Below are positions 14,698 to 23,761 of a stretch of DNA of 64,000 bases, piece after piece. Position 1 is the first letter of the stretch. The number at the start of each line of letters is the position of its first letter. The stretch covers positions 372,001-436,000 of the forward strand of contig CAWIPM010000002.1 in assembly GCA_963838035.1 (NCBI GenBank), given 5' to 3'. A program made the translations under genes and the position numbers. The DNA is from CAVVNN01 sp963838035 (GTDB lineage Bacteria; Actinomycetota; Thermoleophilia; Solirubrobacterales; 70-9). The notes under the pieces are model-generated. The model was given only the letters and a program-made list of their open reading frames with translations. It did no database searches and was not told where the DNA came from.

Positions 14698-16059
14698 GCG
14701 CCTGCGGACCTTTGGCCGGGGCGCGCCTCCGCTCATCTGGGCGAGGTCCTGTGGGCTGGGCATCTTCCCCGACGCCATCGAGCGCATCAGCGTGCGCATC
14801 TGATCGAACTGCTTGACCAGCTGGTTGACGTGCTGGACCTTTGTGCCGGAGCCGGCCGCTATCCGTTTGCGCCGCGAGCCCTTGATGATTCCAGGGTCGG
14901 CTCGCTCGCCAGGCGTCATCGAGAGGATGATCGCCTCGACCCGGTCGAGCTCCGCCTCGTCGACGTCGGCATCCTTCAGCTGCTTCATCGCGCCCATCCC
15001 GGGCATCATCCCGATCAGGCCGCTGAGCGGGCCCATCTTGCGCACCTGGCGCATCTGCTGGAGGAAGTCCTCGAGGGTGAACTGATCGCGCCGCAGTTTC
15101 TCCTGCAGGTCGAGCGCCTCGCGCTCGTCGACCTGCTGCTCGGCCTTCTCGATCAGGGAGAGGACGTCGCCCATGCCGAGGATGCGAGAGGCCATCCGGT
15201 CGGGATGGAACCGATCGAAGTCCTCGAGCTTCTCGCCGGTCGAGGCGAAGAGGATCGGCTTGCCGGTCACCGCCCTGACCGAGAGCGCGGCGCCGCCACG
15301 GGCGTCGCCGTCGAGCTTTGTCATCACCACGCCGTCGAACTCGGCCGTCTCGGCGAAGGCCTCGGCGACGCCGACCGCGTCCTGCCCGGTCATCGCATCG
15401 ACGACCAACAGCACGTCGTGTGGCTTGGTCTTCTTGCGGATCTCGGCCAGCTCGGCCATCAGGTCCTGGTCGACGTGGAGCCGCCCGGCGGTATCGACGA
15501 TGAGGACATCGCGGTCCTCCTCGCGCGCCCGCGCGAGAGCCCACTCGGCGATCTCGACCGGGTCGCGGTCGGCGCCCTGGCTATAGACGTGGGCGCCGGC
15601 ACGCTCGCCGACGGTGACGAGCTGGTCGATCGCCGCCGGCCGGTAGACGTCACAGGCTGCCAGCGCCACGTCCTTGCCAGACTGGCCGAGGTGGCGTGCC
15701 AGCTTCGCGCAAGCGGTCGTCTTGCCCGAGCCCTGCAGGCCGGCCATCAAGATCACAGTCGGGCCGCCGGAGGCGAAGGCGAGGTCGCGCCCCGTCCCCC
15801 CCATCAGCGCAGCCAGCTCCTCGTTGACGATCTTGACGACGTGCTGGCCCGGATCGAGGCTCTCCAGCACCTCGGAGCCGAGGCAGCGCCCCTTCACCGT
15901 CGCCGTGAAGGCTTTGACCACCTTGAAGTTGACATCCGCCTCGAGCAGGGCGAGGCGGATCTCCCGCATCGCGGCGTCGACGTCGGCCTCGGTCAGCTTG
16001 CCCCTCGAGCGGACGTCGGAAAGTGTCGCCTGGAGGCGGTCTGAGAGCTGGTCGAACAA
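14695..16059 (-). CDS. ffh: signal recognition particle protein Ffh (SRP54)
   Basis: 454 residues: N domain, GTPase with GLQGSGKTTACAKLA (G1), VDTAGR (G3) and TKLDGDARGG (G4), then a Met-rich M domain (GMMPGMGAMKQL) ending SGGAPRPKVRRR. Binds signal sequences of nascent membrane proteins together with 4.5S RNA; no ffs gene was seen here. Start is TTG 16059, 7 nt after TAAGCT. Directly follows its receptor gene ftsY. Confidence 0.97.
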   Translation of the reverse strand: MFDQLSDRLQATLSDVRSRGKLTEADVDAAMREIRLALLEADVNFKVVKAFTATVKGRCLGSEVLESLDPGQHVVKIVNEELAALMGGTGRDLAFASGGPTVILMAGLQGSGKTTACAKLARHLGQSGKDVALAACDVYRPAAIDQLVTVGERAGAHVYSQGADRDPVEIAEWALARAREEDRDVLIVDTAGRLHVDQDLMAELAEIRKKTKPHDVLLVVDAMTGQDAVGVAEAFAETAEFDGVVMTKLDGDARGGAALSVRAVTGKPILFASTGEKLEDFDRFHPDRMASRILGMGDVLSLIEKAEQQVDEREALDLQEKLRRDQFTLEDFLQQMRQVRKMGPLSGLIGMMPGMGAMKQLKDADVDEAELDRVEAIILSMTPGERADPGIIKGSRRKRIAAGSGTKVQHVNQLVKQFDQMRTLMRSMASGKMPSPQDLAQMSGGAPRPKVRRR

Positions 16060-16066
16060 GGCTTCC

Positions 16067-16072
16067 AGCTTA
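16067..16072 (-). promoter_or_regulatory. TANNNT hexamer before ffh, formed from the ftsY stop codon
   Basis: TAAGCT, 7 nt before TTG 16059; TAA is the ftsY stop. The spacer contains GGAA, which could also be a weak ribosome site. Confidence 0.4.
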
Positions 16073-17080
16073 GACGGCCGACTCCGGCTCGCCGAGCAGG
16101 GCGGCGGCGAAGTCGTCCGGGTCGAACGGGCGCAGGTCCTCCAGGGACTCGCCGGTCCCGATCAGCTTCACCGGGATCCCCAGCTCGCCTGCGATCGCCA
16201 GCGTGATCCCGCCCTTGGCGGTTCCATCGAGCTTGGTGAGGACGACGCCGTCGACATCGACAGCCTCTGAGAAGACCATCGCCTGGCGCAGGCCGTTCTG
16301 CCCGGTGGTGGCGTCGATCGATATCAGCGTCTCGTGCGGCGCCTCGGGGATCTGCTTGGCGATCACCCGGCGCACCTTCGCCAGCTCGTCCATCAGGTTG
16401 CCCTGGGTGTGGAGCCGCCCGGCGGTGTCGACGATCACGACATCGGCACCCCTCGCGCGTGCGGCCGATATCGCGTCGTATGCGACCGACCCGGGATCGG
16501 CTCCGGGCTCGGAGCGAACCAGGTCGGCCCCCGCCCGCTCGGCCCACTCCGCCAGCTGCTCGGCGGCCGCGGCGCGATAGGTGTCGCCCGCGGCGAGTAC
16601 CACCGAGAGGCCCAACTCCTTCGAGAGATGCCAGGCGATCTTGCCGATCGTCGTCGTCTTGCCGGTCCCGTTGACGCCGACCATCAGCAGCACGGCGGGC
16701 GCACCGCTGAGATCGATCGGCCGGCGACCGGTCGAGGCGACCTCGGCGATGATCTCGATCAGGCGGTCGCGAACGGCCTCGCCGTCGGCCGAGACGGTGC
16801 CCGCCTCGACCTCGCGCTCGAGCCGTTCGACCACCGCGGCGGTCGTCGGCGCGCCGGCGTCGGCAAAGATCAGCGCCTCCTCCAACCGCTCCCAGGTCTC
16901 CTCGTCGATTCGGTCGAAGAGGCTGGCCGAGATCTCCTCGCTCAGCGCTCGGCGGCTCTTCGCCAGGCTCTCGCGCAGCCTCTTCAACATCCCCGGGCGC
17001 CGCTCCTCGTCGCCGTCCTCAGCCTGGGGCTGCACCTCGCGTGCTCCGAGGTCGAAGATCTCACGCCAGGAGGTCGGCAT
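16070..17080 (-). CDS. ftsY: signal recognition particle receptor FtsY
   Basis: 336 residues. A short acidic N-terminal region precedes an NG domain homologous to Ffh: VGVNGTGKTTTIGKIA (G1), VDTAGRLHTQ (G3), TKLDGTAKGGITLA (G4) and GTGESLEDLRPFD. It receives SRP-ribosome complexes at the membrane. ATG 17080 has TAGCCT 9 nt upstream, inside a perfect 8-bp inverted repeat. Confidence 0.97.
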   Translation of the reverse strand: MPTSWREIFDLGAREVQPQAEDGDEERRPGMLKRLRESLAKSRRALSEEISASLFDRIDEETWERLEEALIFADAGAPTTAAVVERLEREVEAGTVSADGEAVRDRLIEIIAEVASTGRRPIDLSGAPAVLLMVGVNGTGKTTTIGKIAWHLSKELGLSVVLAAGDTYRAAAAEQLAEWAERAGADLVRSEPGADPGSVAYDAISAARARGADVVIVDTAGRLHTQGNLMDELAKVRRVIAKQIPEAPHETLISIDATTGQNGLRQAMVFSEAVDVDGVVLTKLDGTAKGGITLAIAGELGIPVKLIGTGESLEDLRPFDPDDFAAALLGEPESAV

Positions 17081-17084
17081 AGAC

Positions 17085-17103
17085 GCGGCAGGCTACCTGC
17101 CGC
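17085..17103. repeat. inverted repeat containing the ftsY -10-like hexamer
   Basis: GCGGCAGG-CTA-CCTGCCGC: perfect 8-bp arms with a 3-nt centre. On the minus strand the centre and flank spell TAGCCT (17090-17095), 9 nt before ftsY. A repressor site over the promoter is one reading; no U-tract follows, so termination is unlikely. Confidence 0.5.
17090..17095 (-). promoter_or_regulatory. TANNNT hexamer before ftsY
   Basis: TAGCCT, 9 nt before ATG 17080, centred in the inverted repeat at 17085-17103. Confidence 0.4.
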
Positions 17104-17112
17104 GGCGTCAGG

Positions 17113-18549
17113 CTAGATCAGCTGTGGGCTCTCCTCGGACGTGGCCGCCCTCGCGGCGTCGAGCAGTTCCCGCGCCGACTCGTCCACGTAGCCGGCGATC
17201 GAGTCGAGGTCGTCGATCGCCTCACCGTCGGCAAGCAGGCCGAAGTGGATCGAGCCGTTGTAGCTGAAGATCGCCACGGCGAGCGCATGGCGCCTGGCCA
17301 GGAAACCGATCGGGTACACGCCGGTGAGCTCGCGCCCCAGCACGTAGAACGGGACCTGCGGCCCGGGGAAGTTGGTGACCAGCATGTTGAACAGCCGGGT
17401 GGAGAAGTTGATCGTCGCGGTCGGGTTCAGCAGCAGCGGCGGGGCGAATTCACGGAACCAGTCGTTGAGTCCCCAGATCGCCTCGGCGCCCAGCGCCTGC
17501 TTGGACGCCTTCAGCTTGTCCATCTCCTTCGTCACCGTGCGCAGTCGCTCGATCGGGTCGGCGACGTGGACGGGGAGCGGCCCGCGCATCGCCGTCAACC
17601 GGTTGCCGAGCTCACCGTGCTCGTTCTCCGTCCGCACCGAGACCGGCACAAGCGCCCACAGCGCCAGATCGTCGGTCTCGACATTGCGGCTCTCGAGCCA
17701 GCGCCGCAGGGCCCCCGCGGTGACCGCGAGGGTGACGTCGTTGACAGTCCCGCCGACGACGTTCTTGATCCATTTGAACACGTCCAGCGAGCTGCTCGTC
17801 CAGGCGAAGCTGCGCGAGGGGCTGATATCGACGTTGAAGGCGACCTTCGGCGCCGGTTTGGTCAGGTTCCAGCCGACCTCCCAAAGCCCGACGATGCCGT
17901 CCGTGCTGCGCTTCGCTGCGCGGCGTGGGCTTGCGATGGCCCTCCCCAGCCAGCGGAACGCCCGGCCGAACATGGCGAAGAACCCGCGCACCGCATGGCC
18001 CGCGAGGCGGGCGCCCGAGGGTGGCTCATGGGGCTCCCAGGGAGCTTCCTCGCGCACGATCTCGGTTTTCGGCTCGACGTCGAAGAGGAGCATGCCGACG
18101 TCGGTCGCCGAGATCCCGTCCGCCATCGAGTGGTGCGTCTTGTAGATGATCCCGAAGCGGTCGTCCTCGAAGCCGTCGACCAACCAGAGCTCCCATAGCG
18201 GCTTGGAGCGATCGAGGGGCGGCGAGAGGTAGGTGCCGATCAGCTCGTGGAACTGCGCGTCGGTACCGGGCGCGGGCAGGGTCACGTGCCGCACGTGCCG
18301 GGAGATGTCGAACTCGGGATGGTCGATCCAGAGCGGGGTCCCGAGGCGAAGGGGAGGAAAGGCGAGCCGCTGGCGAAGGCGGGGCAGCAGATGGAGGCGG
18401 CTGCGGATGTGGTCGACGAAGTCCTCGTAGCTCGGCGCCGAGCCCTCGCAAACCATGATCGCCCCGATCGCCATGTGCCCGTTCGCTTTCTCGTTCGTCA
18501 AGAACGAAGTGTCGAACGACGTCAACCTTTCCATGTGGCGTTGAGCCAC
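17113..18549 (-). CDS. wax ester synthase/diacylglycerol acyltransferase (WS/DGAT)
   Basis: 478 residues. The acyltransferase motif HHxxxDG is present as THHSMADGIS (about residue 145), and the C-terminal region has NFPGPQVPFYVLG, typical of the WS/DGAT family that makes triacylglycerol or wax esters from acyl-CoA. GTG 18549 is preceded by GGAGGG at about 7 nt, one of the few clear Shine-Dalgarno sequences in this window, with TAACCT further up (18577-18582). Lies between smc and ftsY, which are usually close neighbours, so it appears inserted into a conserved cluster. Confidence 0.92.
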   Translation of the reverse strand: MAQRHMERLTSFDTSFLTNEKANGHMAIGAIMVCEGSAPSYEDFVDHIRSRLHLLPRLRQRLAFPPLRLGTPLWIDHPEFDISRHVRHVTLPAPGTDAQFHELIGTYLSPPLDRSKPLWELWLVDGFEDDRFGIIYKTHHSMADGISATDVGMLLFDVEPKTEIVREEAPWEPHEPPSGARLAGHAVRGFFAMFGRAFRWLGRAIASPRRAAKRSTDGIVGLWEVGWNLTKPAPKVAFNVDISPSRSFAWTSSSLDVFKWIKNVVGGTVNDVTLAVTAGALRRWLESRNVETDDLALWALVPVSVRTENEHGELGNRLTAMRGPLPVHVADPIERLRTVTKEMDKLKASKQALGAEAIWGLNDWFREFAPPLLLNPTATINFSTRLFNMLVTNFPGPQVPFYVLGRELTGVYPIGFLARRHALAVAIFSYNGSIHFGLLADGEAIDDLDSIAGYVDESARELLDAARAATSEESPQLI

Positions 18550-18576
18550 TGCAATCCCTCCTCTCCCTTGCCGGGG

Positions 18577-18582
18577 AGGTTA
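18577..18582 (-). promoter_or_regulatory. TANNNT hexamer before WS/DGAT
   Basis: TAACCT, 27 nt before GTG 18549. Here the mRNA would have a leader holding GGAGGG, unlike the leaderless-type genes. Confidence 0.4.
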
Positions 18583-18589
18583 CCCGGAC

Positions 18590-20925
18590 TCAGGCCGCGA
18601 CGGAAAGGCCACCGCTCGTCTCATCCCCCTCGCTCTCTTCTTCGCGGGGGAGGCGACGAGAGACGACCCGAGTGACGCCGTCGCTGCCCATGCTGACCCC
18701 GTAGAGAACATCAGCGGCGTCCATGGTCCGTTTCTGGTGAGTGACGACGACGAACTGGGCGCGATCGGAGAAGCGGCGGATCAGCTGCAGGAAGCGGTCG
18801 ATGTTGGCGTCGTCCAGGGCCGCCTCGACCTCGTCCAGGATGTAGAAGGGGCAGGGGCGGGCGAGGAAGACGGCGAAGACGAAGGCCAGCGCGACCAGCG
18901 ACTTCTCGCCGCCGGAGAGAAGCGAGAGCTTGCGGGTCGACTTGCCCGCCGGCGTCACCTCGATCTCAACCCCGAGTTCCTCGCGCTGCTCGTCCACATC
19001 CTCGCCCTCCTGATCCGCAGCGGCATCATCCGCATCGCGAACCGGGCGCAGGCTGACCCGGCGCAGCCGCCCGCGCCCACCTGGGAAGAGGTGGCCGACC
19101 ATCTCCCCGAAGTTCTCGGCGGTCGCCTCGAATGTCTGCTCGAAGGCACGCTCGATCTCGCGATCGATGTCGCGGATCAGAGTCTCGAGCTCGCGCATTC
19201 CCCGCTCCGTGTCCTCGCGCTGGGCCTGCAGGCCCTCGACGTGCTCGCGAGCCTCCTCGTACTCGCGCTCGGCCAGCGGGTTGACCGGGCCGATCTGGCC
19301 ACGACGCCGCTCCAGCCGCTCCAGCCGGCGGTCGATCTCGGCGCGCTCCTCCTCGGTCATTGCCTCCTCGGCCGGGGCCAGGCCGGCCTCCCCGAGGCGC
19401 TCGGCGATCGAGGCCAGCTCCTTCTCGGCTTCGGCACGGCGATCGCCGAGGTGAGCCGCCTCGACCTCGGCCTTGGTCAGCTCGTCGGAGGCCGCCTTCA
19501 TCTCGGTCTGAAGCTCGTACTCCCGCTGAGAGCAGGCCCGCATCTCCTCCGCGATCTCGTCGCCGTCGCCTCCGCCGACGACCATGCCCTCGGTCCGCTC
19601 GACCCGGGCGCGGATCGCCGCGCCCGTCGCTTCGGCCGCCGCCGCCGCCGCGCGCACATCGTCGAGCAGCTCGGCGCGGGCGGCGAGACGCCTGCGCAGC
19701 GCCTCGCGGTGGCGCTCTCCGAGCAGTCCCTCGGCGCGGCGGGCGTGGCGCTGGGCGCGCTCGGCCCCCCCGATACAGCGCCGAGCGCAGCCTCCCTCTC
19801 GGACTCGGACGCCTGCGCCGAGCGGGCACGAGCAAGGCCGTCGACCGCGGCATTCAACCCGGCGTCGATCTCGGTCAACTCCTCCTCGAGCTTGCGGGCA
19901 CGCTCGGCCGGGGCGCCACCGGTCGCACCGACGTCGAGGGTCAGCGGGCCGAGCTCGACGCGCAGCGCCTCCAGGCTCGCCTCCAGCTCGGACTCGCGGC
20001 CGGAGAGGGTGGCGGCGCGCACCGCGACCCGCTCCTGCTCCCCGCGCAGCTTCGTCAAGAGCCCCCAGGCCTGCGTACGTTCGCGATCGCGGTCGGCGAA
20101 GCGCTCCTCGGCGGCGCGACGGCGCTCGCTCACCTCGACCATCCGCTCCTCCAACGCCGCCCGCGCATCCCGCGCCTTCGCGGCAGCCTTTTCCGCCACC
20201 GCGGCTCGGTCGGCGCCGAAGCGGAGCTCCTCGCCGACGATTCGCGCCCGCAGCCCCAGCTCCTCACGCTCGATCCGCGCCCCCAGCTCGGCCGCCTGCG
20301 CCTGGCGCTTAAGCGGGCGCAGGCGAGCGCGGGCCTCGCGCTCGAGGTCGAGTGCCCGGGCGAGGTTGTCGCCGGCGGCCCTCAGCTTCAGCTCGGCGCG
20401 GCGGCGGCGCTTGCGGTGCTTGCCGAGCCCCGCCGCCTCCTCGACCAGGAGGCGGCGCTCGCGCGGCTTGGAATGAACGATCGACTCGACACGGCCCTGG
20501 CTGATCACCGAGTGCATCTCACGCCCGAGGTTGGTGTCGGAGAGCACCTCGACCACATCGACGAGGCGACAACGGGCGCCGTTGAGACGGTACTCGCCGT
20601 CGCCGGAGCGATCGAGACGGCGCTGCACTGAGACCTCGGAGAACTCGGTCGCCGCCCGCCCCTCGGAGTTGTCGATCACGACCTCGACCTCAGCCGAGCG
20701 GCGCTGGCCCACGCCCTTGCCGCCGGCGGAGATCACGTCCTGCATCGAGCTGCCGCGAATCGCACCGGGGCTCTGCTCGCCCAGCGCCCAAAGCACCGCA
20801 TCGGTGATGTTCGACTTGCCCGAGCCGTTGGGCCCGACAATCACGCTGACGCCGGGCGAGAAGTCCAGCCTCGCCCGCTCGGGGAACGACTTGAACCCCT
20901 TCATCGTGATCGATTTCAGATACAT
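18590..20925 (-). CDS. smc: chromosome segregation SMC protein, frame-disrupted and hinge-less
   Basis: Two overlapping frames together encode one SMC. The 5' frame (20925 down to about 19765) has the ATPase head: GPNGSGKSNITDAVLWALGE (Walker A), Q-loop SVISQGR, then coiled coil. The 3' frame (to 18590) resumes coiled coil and ends with the signature LSLLSGGEKSLVALAFVFAV and Walker B FYILDEVEAALDDANIDRF. The switch needs one extra base and falls at a run of seven G (19765-19771). Joined product is about 778 residues; standard SMC is about 1,150-1,200, and the missing part is the hinge and distal coils. Either a homopolymer sequencing error or -1 slippage explains the frame; neither explains the missing hinge. 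scpA and scpB lie at 54.8-56.1 kb. Confidence 0.85.
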
Positions 20926-20987
20926 CCAGTTCCTCGTCCTCGTCGCAAAGGCTCTCGTCTGGGTCGGACGCGAAGCAAAAGCCCCGC

Positions 20988-21683
20988 TCAGCTGTCGAAT
21001 CGCTGCAGCGCCACCTCGGCGGCGGCCTGCTCGGCCGCCTTCTTGCTTCGGCCCACGCCCTGCCCGACCCGCTCCGAGTCGACGGTCGCCGCCACCTCGA
21101 AGGTGCGCCGGTGCGGTGGGCCGGTCGTGGCGACCACCTCGTAGCTTACGCGCGCCCCGCGGCGCGCGAGCAGCTCCTGCAGGGCGGACTTGAAATCGAT
21201 CCGCGTCTCCGCCGCGTGCTCGATCCGCGGCTCGAAGGCGGCGGCAACCGCGGGCGCCGTCTGCTCGAAGCCGAAGGCGACGAAGCAGGCGCCGATCAGG
21301 GCCTCCGTCGCCTCGGGAAGGGGCCGCTCGCCGCCGAGGAGGATCTCGGCCGGAATCGCCGCGGGAGTCTCGGCGGGCTCCGCCGCGCGCAGCATCTTCG
21401 GCACGCCGAGCAGGCGACCGACCTCGGCGCAGGAGACACCGCTGACGGCCTGGTTGTGGATTTTCGTGAGGCCACCGGAATCGACTTCGGGAAAGCGGAC
21501 GAACAGAGCGGAGGCGACCGAGAGCCCGAGCACGCTGTCGCCGAGGAAGGCGAGGCGCTCGAAGGAGTCGACCCGTTCCTCGGTCCAGGACGAGTGGGTG
21601 AGCGCCAGCCCGCGCAGCTCCTCCGGAAGGCGCCCGATCAGCTCCCCCAGCGCAGCTACAGCCGGCTCGGCGTCCACTGTCAA
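20988..21683 (-). CDS. rnc: ribonuclease III
   Basis: 231 residues: endonuclease domain with FERLAFLGDSVLGLSVA (signature, normally ERLEFLGDAVLG) and PEATEALIGACF, then a C-terminal double-stranded RNA-binding domain (DFKSALQELLARRG...GRSKKAAEQAAAEVALQ). Processes rRNA precursors and structured RNAs. In the second acidic motif, the Asp normally seen three residues before Glu (DxxE) reads Glu here (EATE), a conservative change. TTG start at 21683, just after acpP. Confidence 0.93.
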   Translation of the reverse strand: MTVDAEPAVAALGELIGRLPEELRGLALTHSSWTEERVDSFERLAFLGDSVLGLSVASALFVRFPEVDSGGLTKIHNQAVSGVSCAEVGRLLGVPKMLRAAEPAETPAAIPAEILLGGERPLPEATEALIGACFVAFGFEQTAPAVAAAFEPRIEHAAETRIDFKSALQELLARRGARVSYEVVATTGPPHRRTFEVAATVDSERVGQGVGRSKKAAEQAAAEVALQRFDS

Positions 21684-21687
21684 CTGC

Positions 21688-21933
21688 TCAGGCCGGGGTG
21701 TGCTCGACGACGAACTCGACCGCGTCCCCGACCGTCTTGATTCTCGCCGCCTGCTCCTCGGAGACCGAGACGCCGTAGCGGTCTTCCAACTCCATCACCA
21801 ACTCGTAGAGGTCGAGCGAGTCGGCGTCGAGGTCCTCCTTGAAGCGGGTCTGCTCGGAGATCTCGGCGGTCTCGACCTCGAGCTCCTCGCTGAGGTGCGA
21901 GCGGACCAGGTCGAGCACTTCGCCACGTGTCAT
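21688..21933 (-). CDS. acpP: acyl carrier protein
   Basis: 81 residues, acidic. DADSLDLYELVMELEDRYG holds the Ser that takes phosphopantetheine. Carries fatty-acyl intermediates. ATG 21933 is chosen over an upstream GTG-free extension inside plsX because GGGAG lies just before it. plsX-acpP-rnc is a classical order. Confidence 0.95.
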   Translation of the reverse strand: MTRGEVLDLVRSHLSEELEVETAEISEQTRFKEDLDADSLDLYELVMELEDRYGVSVSEEQAARIKTVGDAVEFVVEHTPA

Positions 21934-21946
21934 CGCTCCCGTCCTA

Positions 21947-22975
21947 TCACGCGCTCTCCCGGGCCGCGAGCGCGCCGCGGGTCGCCCCCGCCTGTTCGAG
22001 CAGCGCGGCGGTTCTCCCGACCGCATCGACCTCGACGCAACGGGCCGCTAGGCGTACCGCATTGGCGATTCCCTCGGCGCCGGAGCTGCCGTGGCCGACC
22101 ACAGCGATACCGCGGAGCCCGAGCAGGATCGCGCCGCCCGTCGTGTCAGGGTGGAGCTCCCGGCGCAACCCGCCGAGCGCGGGCTTGATCAGGAGCCCGC
22201 CGAGCGCGGCGAGCGGGTTGGACCGGGCCGCCTCCCGGATCGCTGTGGTGACCGTCCGCGCGGTCCCCTCCATCAGCTTCAAAGCCACGTTGCCGGTGAA
22301 GCCGTCGGTGACGACGACGTCGGCGGCACCGGCGGGAAGATCTCGACCCTCGACGTTGCCGACGAACTCGATGCCGGCAGCGCCGGCGAGCGCCTCGTGC
22401 GCGGCAACCACCTCCTCGCGGCCCTTGCCCGACTCCTCGCCTACCGAGAGCAGTCCGACTCGGGGGCCGGCGACACCCAACACCGCCTCGCTGAATGCGG
22501 CGCCCAGGAAGGCGAACTGGATCAGGTGCTGGGGACGCGCTTCGACGTTGGCGCCGACATCGAGGAAGAGGACTGCGCTGCCGGGGACCGGAAGCGCCGC
22601 GGCCAGCGCCGGCCGCTGCACCCCCTTGAGGCGGCGAAACCCGAATGTCGCCGCAGCCATCGTCGCCCCGGTTGAGCCGGGGCTGACGAGGGCATCGGCA
22701 CGCCCCTCGGCGACATCGCGGGCCGCCCGCACAACCGAGGCTCCGGGCTTGGATCGAACGGCCGGAACCGGCTCTTCCTCGTTGGAGACCCACTCATCGG
22801 TCGGGACGACCTCGACCCCATCGACTCCGTCCAGCCCCAGCTGAGCGGACGGGCCGAACACGCGCACGCAGATCCCGTCGGCCGCGGCGAGCCGTGCTCC
22901 CTCGGCGAGCACGTCGAAGCCCCGCTCGGCCCCGAAGCCATCCAGGGCCACGGTCGCGCGGTGCCCGGTGGGCAT
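21947..22975 (-). CDS. plsX: phosphate acyltransferase PlsX
   Basis: 342 residues: VALDGFGAERGFDV, SPGSTGATMAAATFGFRRLKG, LFLDVGANVEARPQHL and VVTDGFTGNVALKLMEG are PlsX signatures. Makes acyl-phosphate from acyl-ACP, feeding PlsY in phospholipid synthesis. The first motif usually reads A-M-D-A-x-G; here it is ALDGFG. Start overlaps the rpmF stop (TAATG). Confidence 0.95.
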   Translation of the reverse strand: MPTGHRATVALDGFGAERGFDVLAEGARLAAADGICVRVFGPSAQLGLDGVDGVEVVPTDEWVSNEEEPVPAVRSKPGASVVRAARDVAEGRADALVSPGSTGATMAAATFGFRRLKGVQRPALAAALPVPGSAVLFLDVGANVEARPQHLIQFAFLGAAFSEAVLGVAGPRVGLLSVGEESGKGREEVVAAHEALAGAAGIEFVGNVEGRDLPAGAADVVVTDGFTGNVALKLMEGTARTVTTAIREAARSNPLAALGGLLIKPALGGLRRELHPDTTGGAILLGLRGIAVVGHGSSGAEGIANAVRLAARCVEVDAVGRTAALLEQAGATRGALAARESA

Positions 22976-23190
22976 TACTCCTGAGAGCCGGATGGCGCCG
23001 TCGGGGCCTCGGCGACCTTATGAGAGATCACCTCACGCCCGGCATAGGTTCCGCAGGTCGGGCAAACCCGGTGCGGCAGGCGTGGGCTATGACAGCGCGG
23101 GCATTGGTTGAGGCGAGGCTTGGCCGCCTTGTGGTTCGCGCGCCGCTTGTCGCGGCGGGTGCTCGAAGTTCTCTTCTTGGGGACGGCCAT
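22975..23190 (-). CDS. rpmF: ribosomal protein L32
   Basis: 71 residues: MAVPKKRTSSTRRDKRRANHK, then a zinc-binding CPRCHSPRLPHRVCPTCGTY with four Cys (zinc-containing L32, not the Cys-less paralogue). ATG 23190 is 10 nt after TACCAT. In most bacteria yceD precedes rpmF; here yceD lies across a divergent gap with a methyltransferase between. Confidence 0.96.
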   Translation of the reverse strand: MAVPKKRTSSTRRDKRRANHKAAKPRLNQCPRCHSPRLPHRVCPTCGTYAGREVISHKVAEAPTAPSGSQE

Positions 23191-23200
23191 CGGTTGCGGA

Positions 23201-23206
23201 ATGGTA
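23201..23206 (-). promoter_or_regulatory. TACCAT hexamer before rpmF
   Basis: TACCAT, 10 nt before ATG 23190, in the word GCTACCATTCCGC that recurs before rplS and, with one change, before rpmB. Confidence 0.5.
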
Positions 23207-23210
23207 GCCG

Positions 23211-23705
23211 TTAGTAGACGGCACGGATTACCGCCAGGTCATCGGCCCGCCAGACGAGCTCCCCGTCGCACCACTCGAGGACCCGGTCCACCTGCTCCGG
23301 CTTGAAGACGTCGCCGATCACGAGCGAGCGGGACTGCTCCCGGACCCGGCGGAAGAGGGCCTGCTTCTGATCGTCGAGGAGGCCGTCGATCGAGAGGACT
23401 GAGATCACGAGGTCCCAGGGGCCGTCGGGGAGCGGGTCCTCCATGCGGGCGAGCTGGACGTCGTCGTAGGTCTCGCGGGCTCGGAAGACCATGTCGGGGC
23501 TGGCGTCGAGGCCGACGACCCAGGCATCCGGGTAGGCCTCGATCAGCCGCCGCGTCGTCTCACCGGTGCCCATCCCCAGCTCCAGCACGCGGCCGGGGGG
23601 AAACGGGATCGCCGCGACCGCCTGCTCCTGCAGCTCGTCGTAGCGCGGCAGCTCGGAGCGGATCCGCTCCAGGTAGACCTCGGGTGTCCAGTCGAATTGA
23701 CCCAT
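23211..23705 (-). CDS. class I SAM-dependent methyltransferase
   Basis: About 164 residues of Rossmann methyltransferase: VLELGMGTGETTRRL (motif I), VGLDASPDMV (post-I), and WDLVISVLSIDGLLDDQK in place of motif IV. N-terminal WTPEVYLERIRSELPRYDEL resembles small tRNA/metabolite methyltransferases, but substrate is unknown. ATG 23705 (MGQFDW) preferred: TACGAT at 23730-23735 followed by GACGAG gives promoter and ribosome site; ATG 23732 is the alternative. Ends 20 nt before rpmF. Confidence 0.8.
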   Translation of the reverse strand: MGQFDWTPEVYLERIRSELPRYDELQEQAVAAIPFPPGRVLELGMGTGETTRRLIEAYPDAWVVGLDASPDMVFRARETYDDVQLARMEDPLPDGPWDLVISVLSIDGLLDDQKQALFRRVREQSRSLVIGDVFKPEQVDRVLEWCDGELVWRADDLAVIRAVY

Positions 23706-23761
23706 TTCGTAATCTCGTCGTGAAGTGTCCATCGTAAGTCGCGGCCAAGCGGAGGAGTGAC

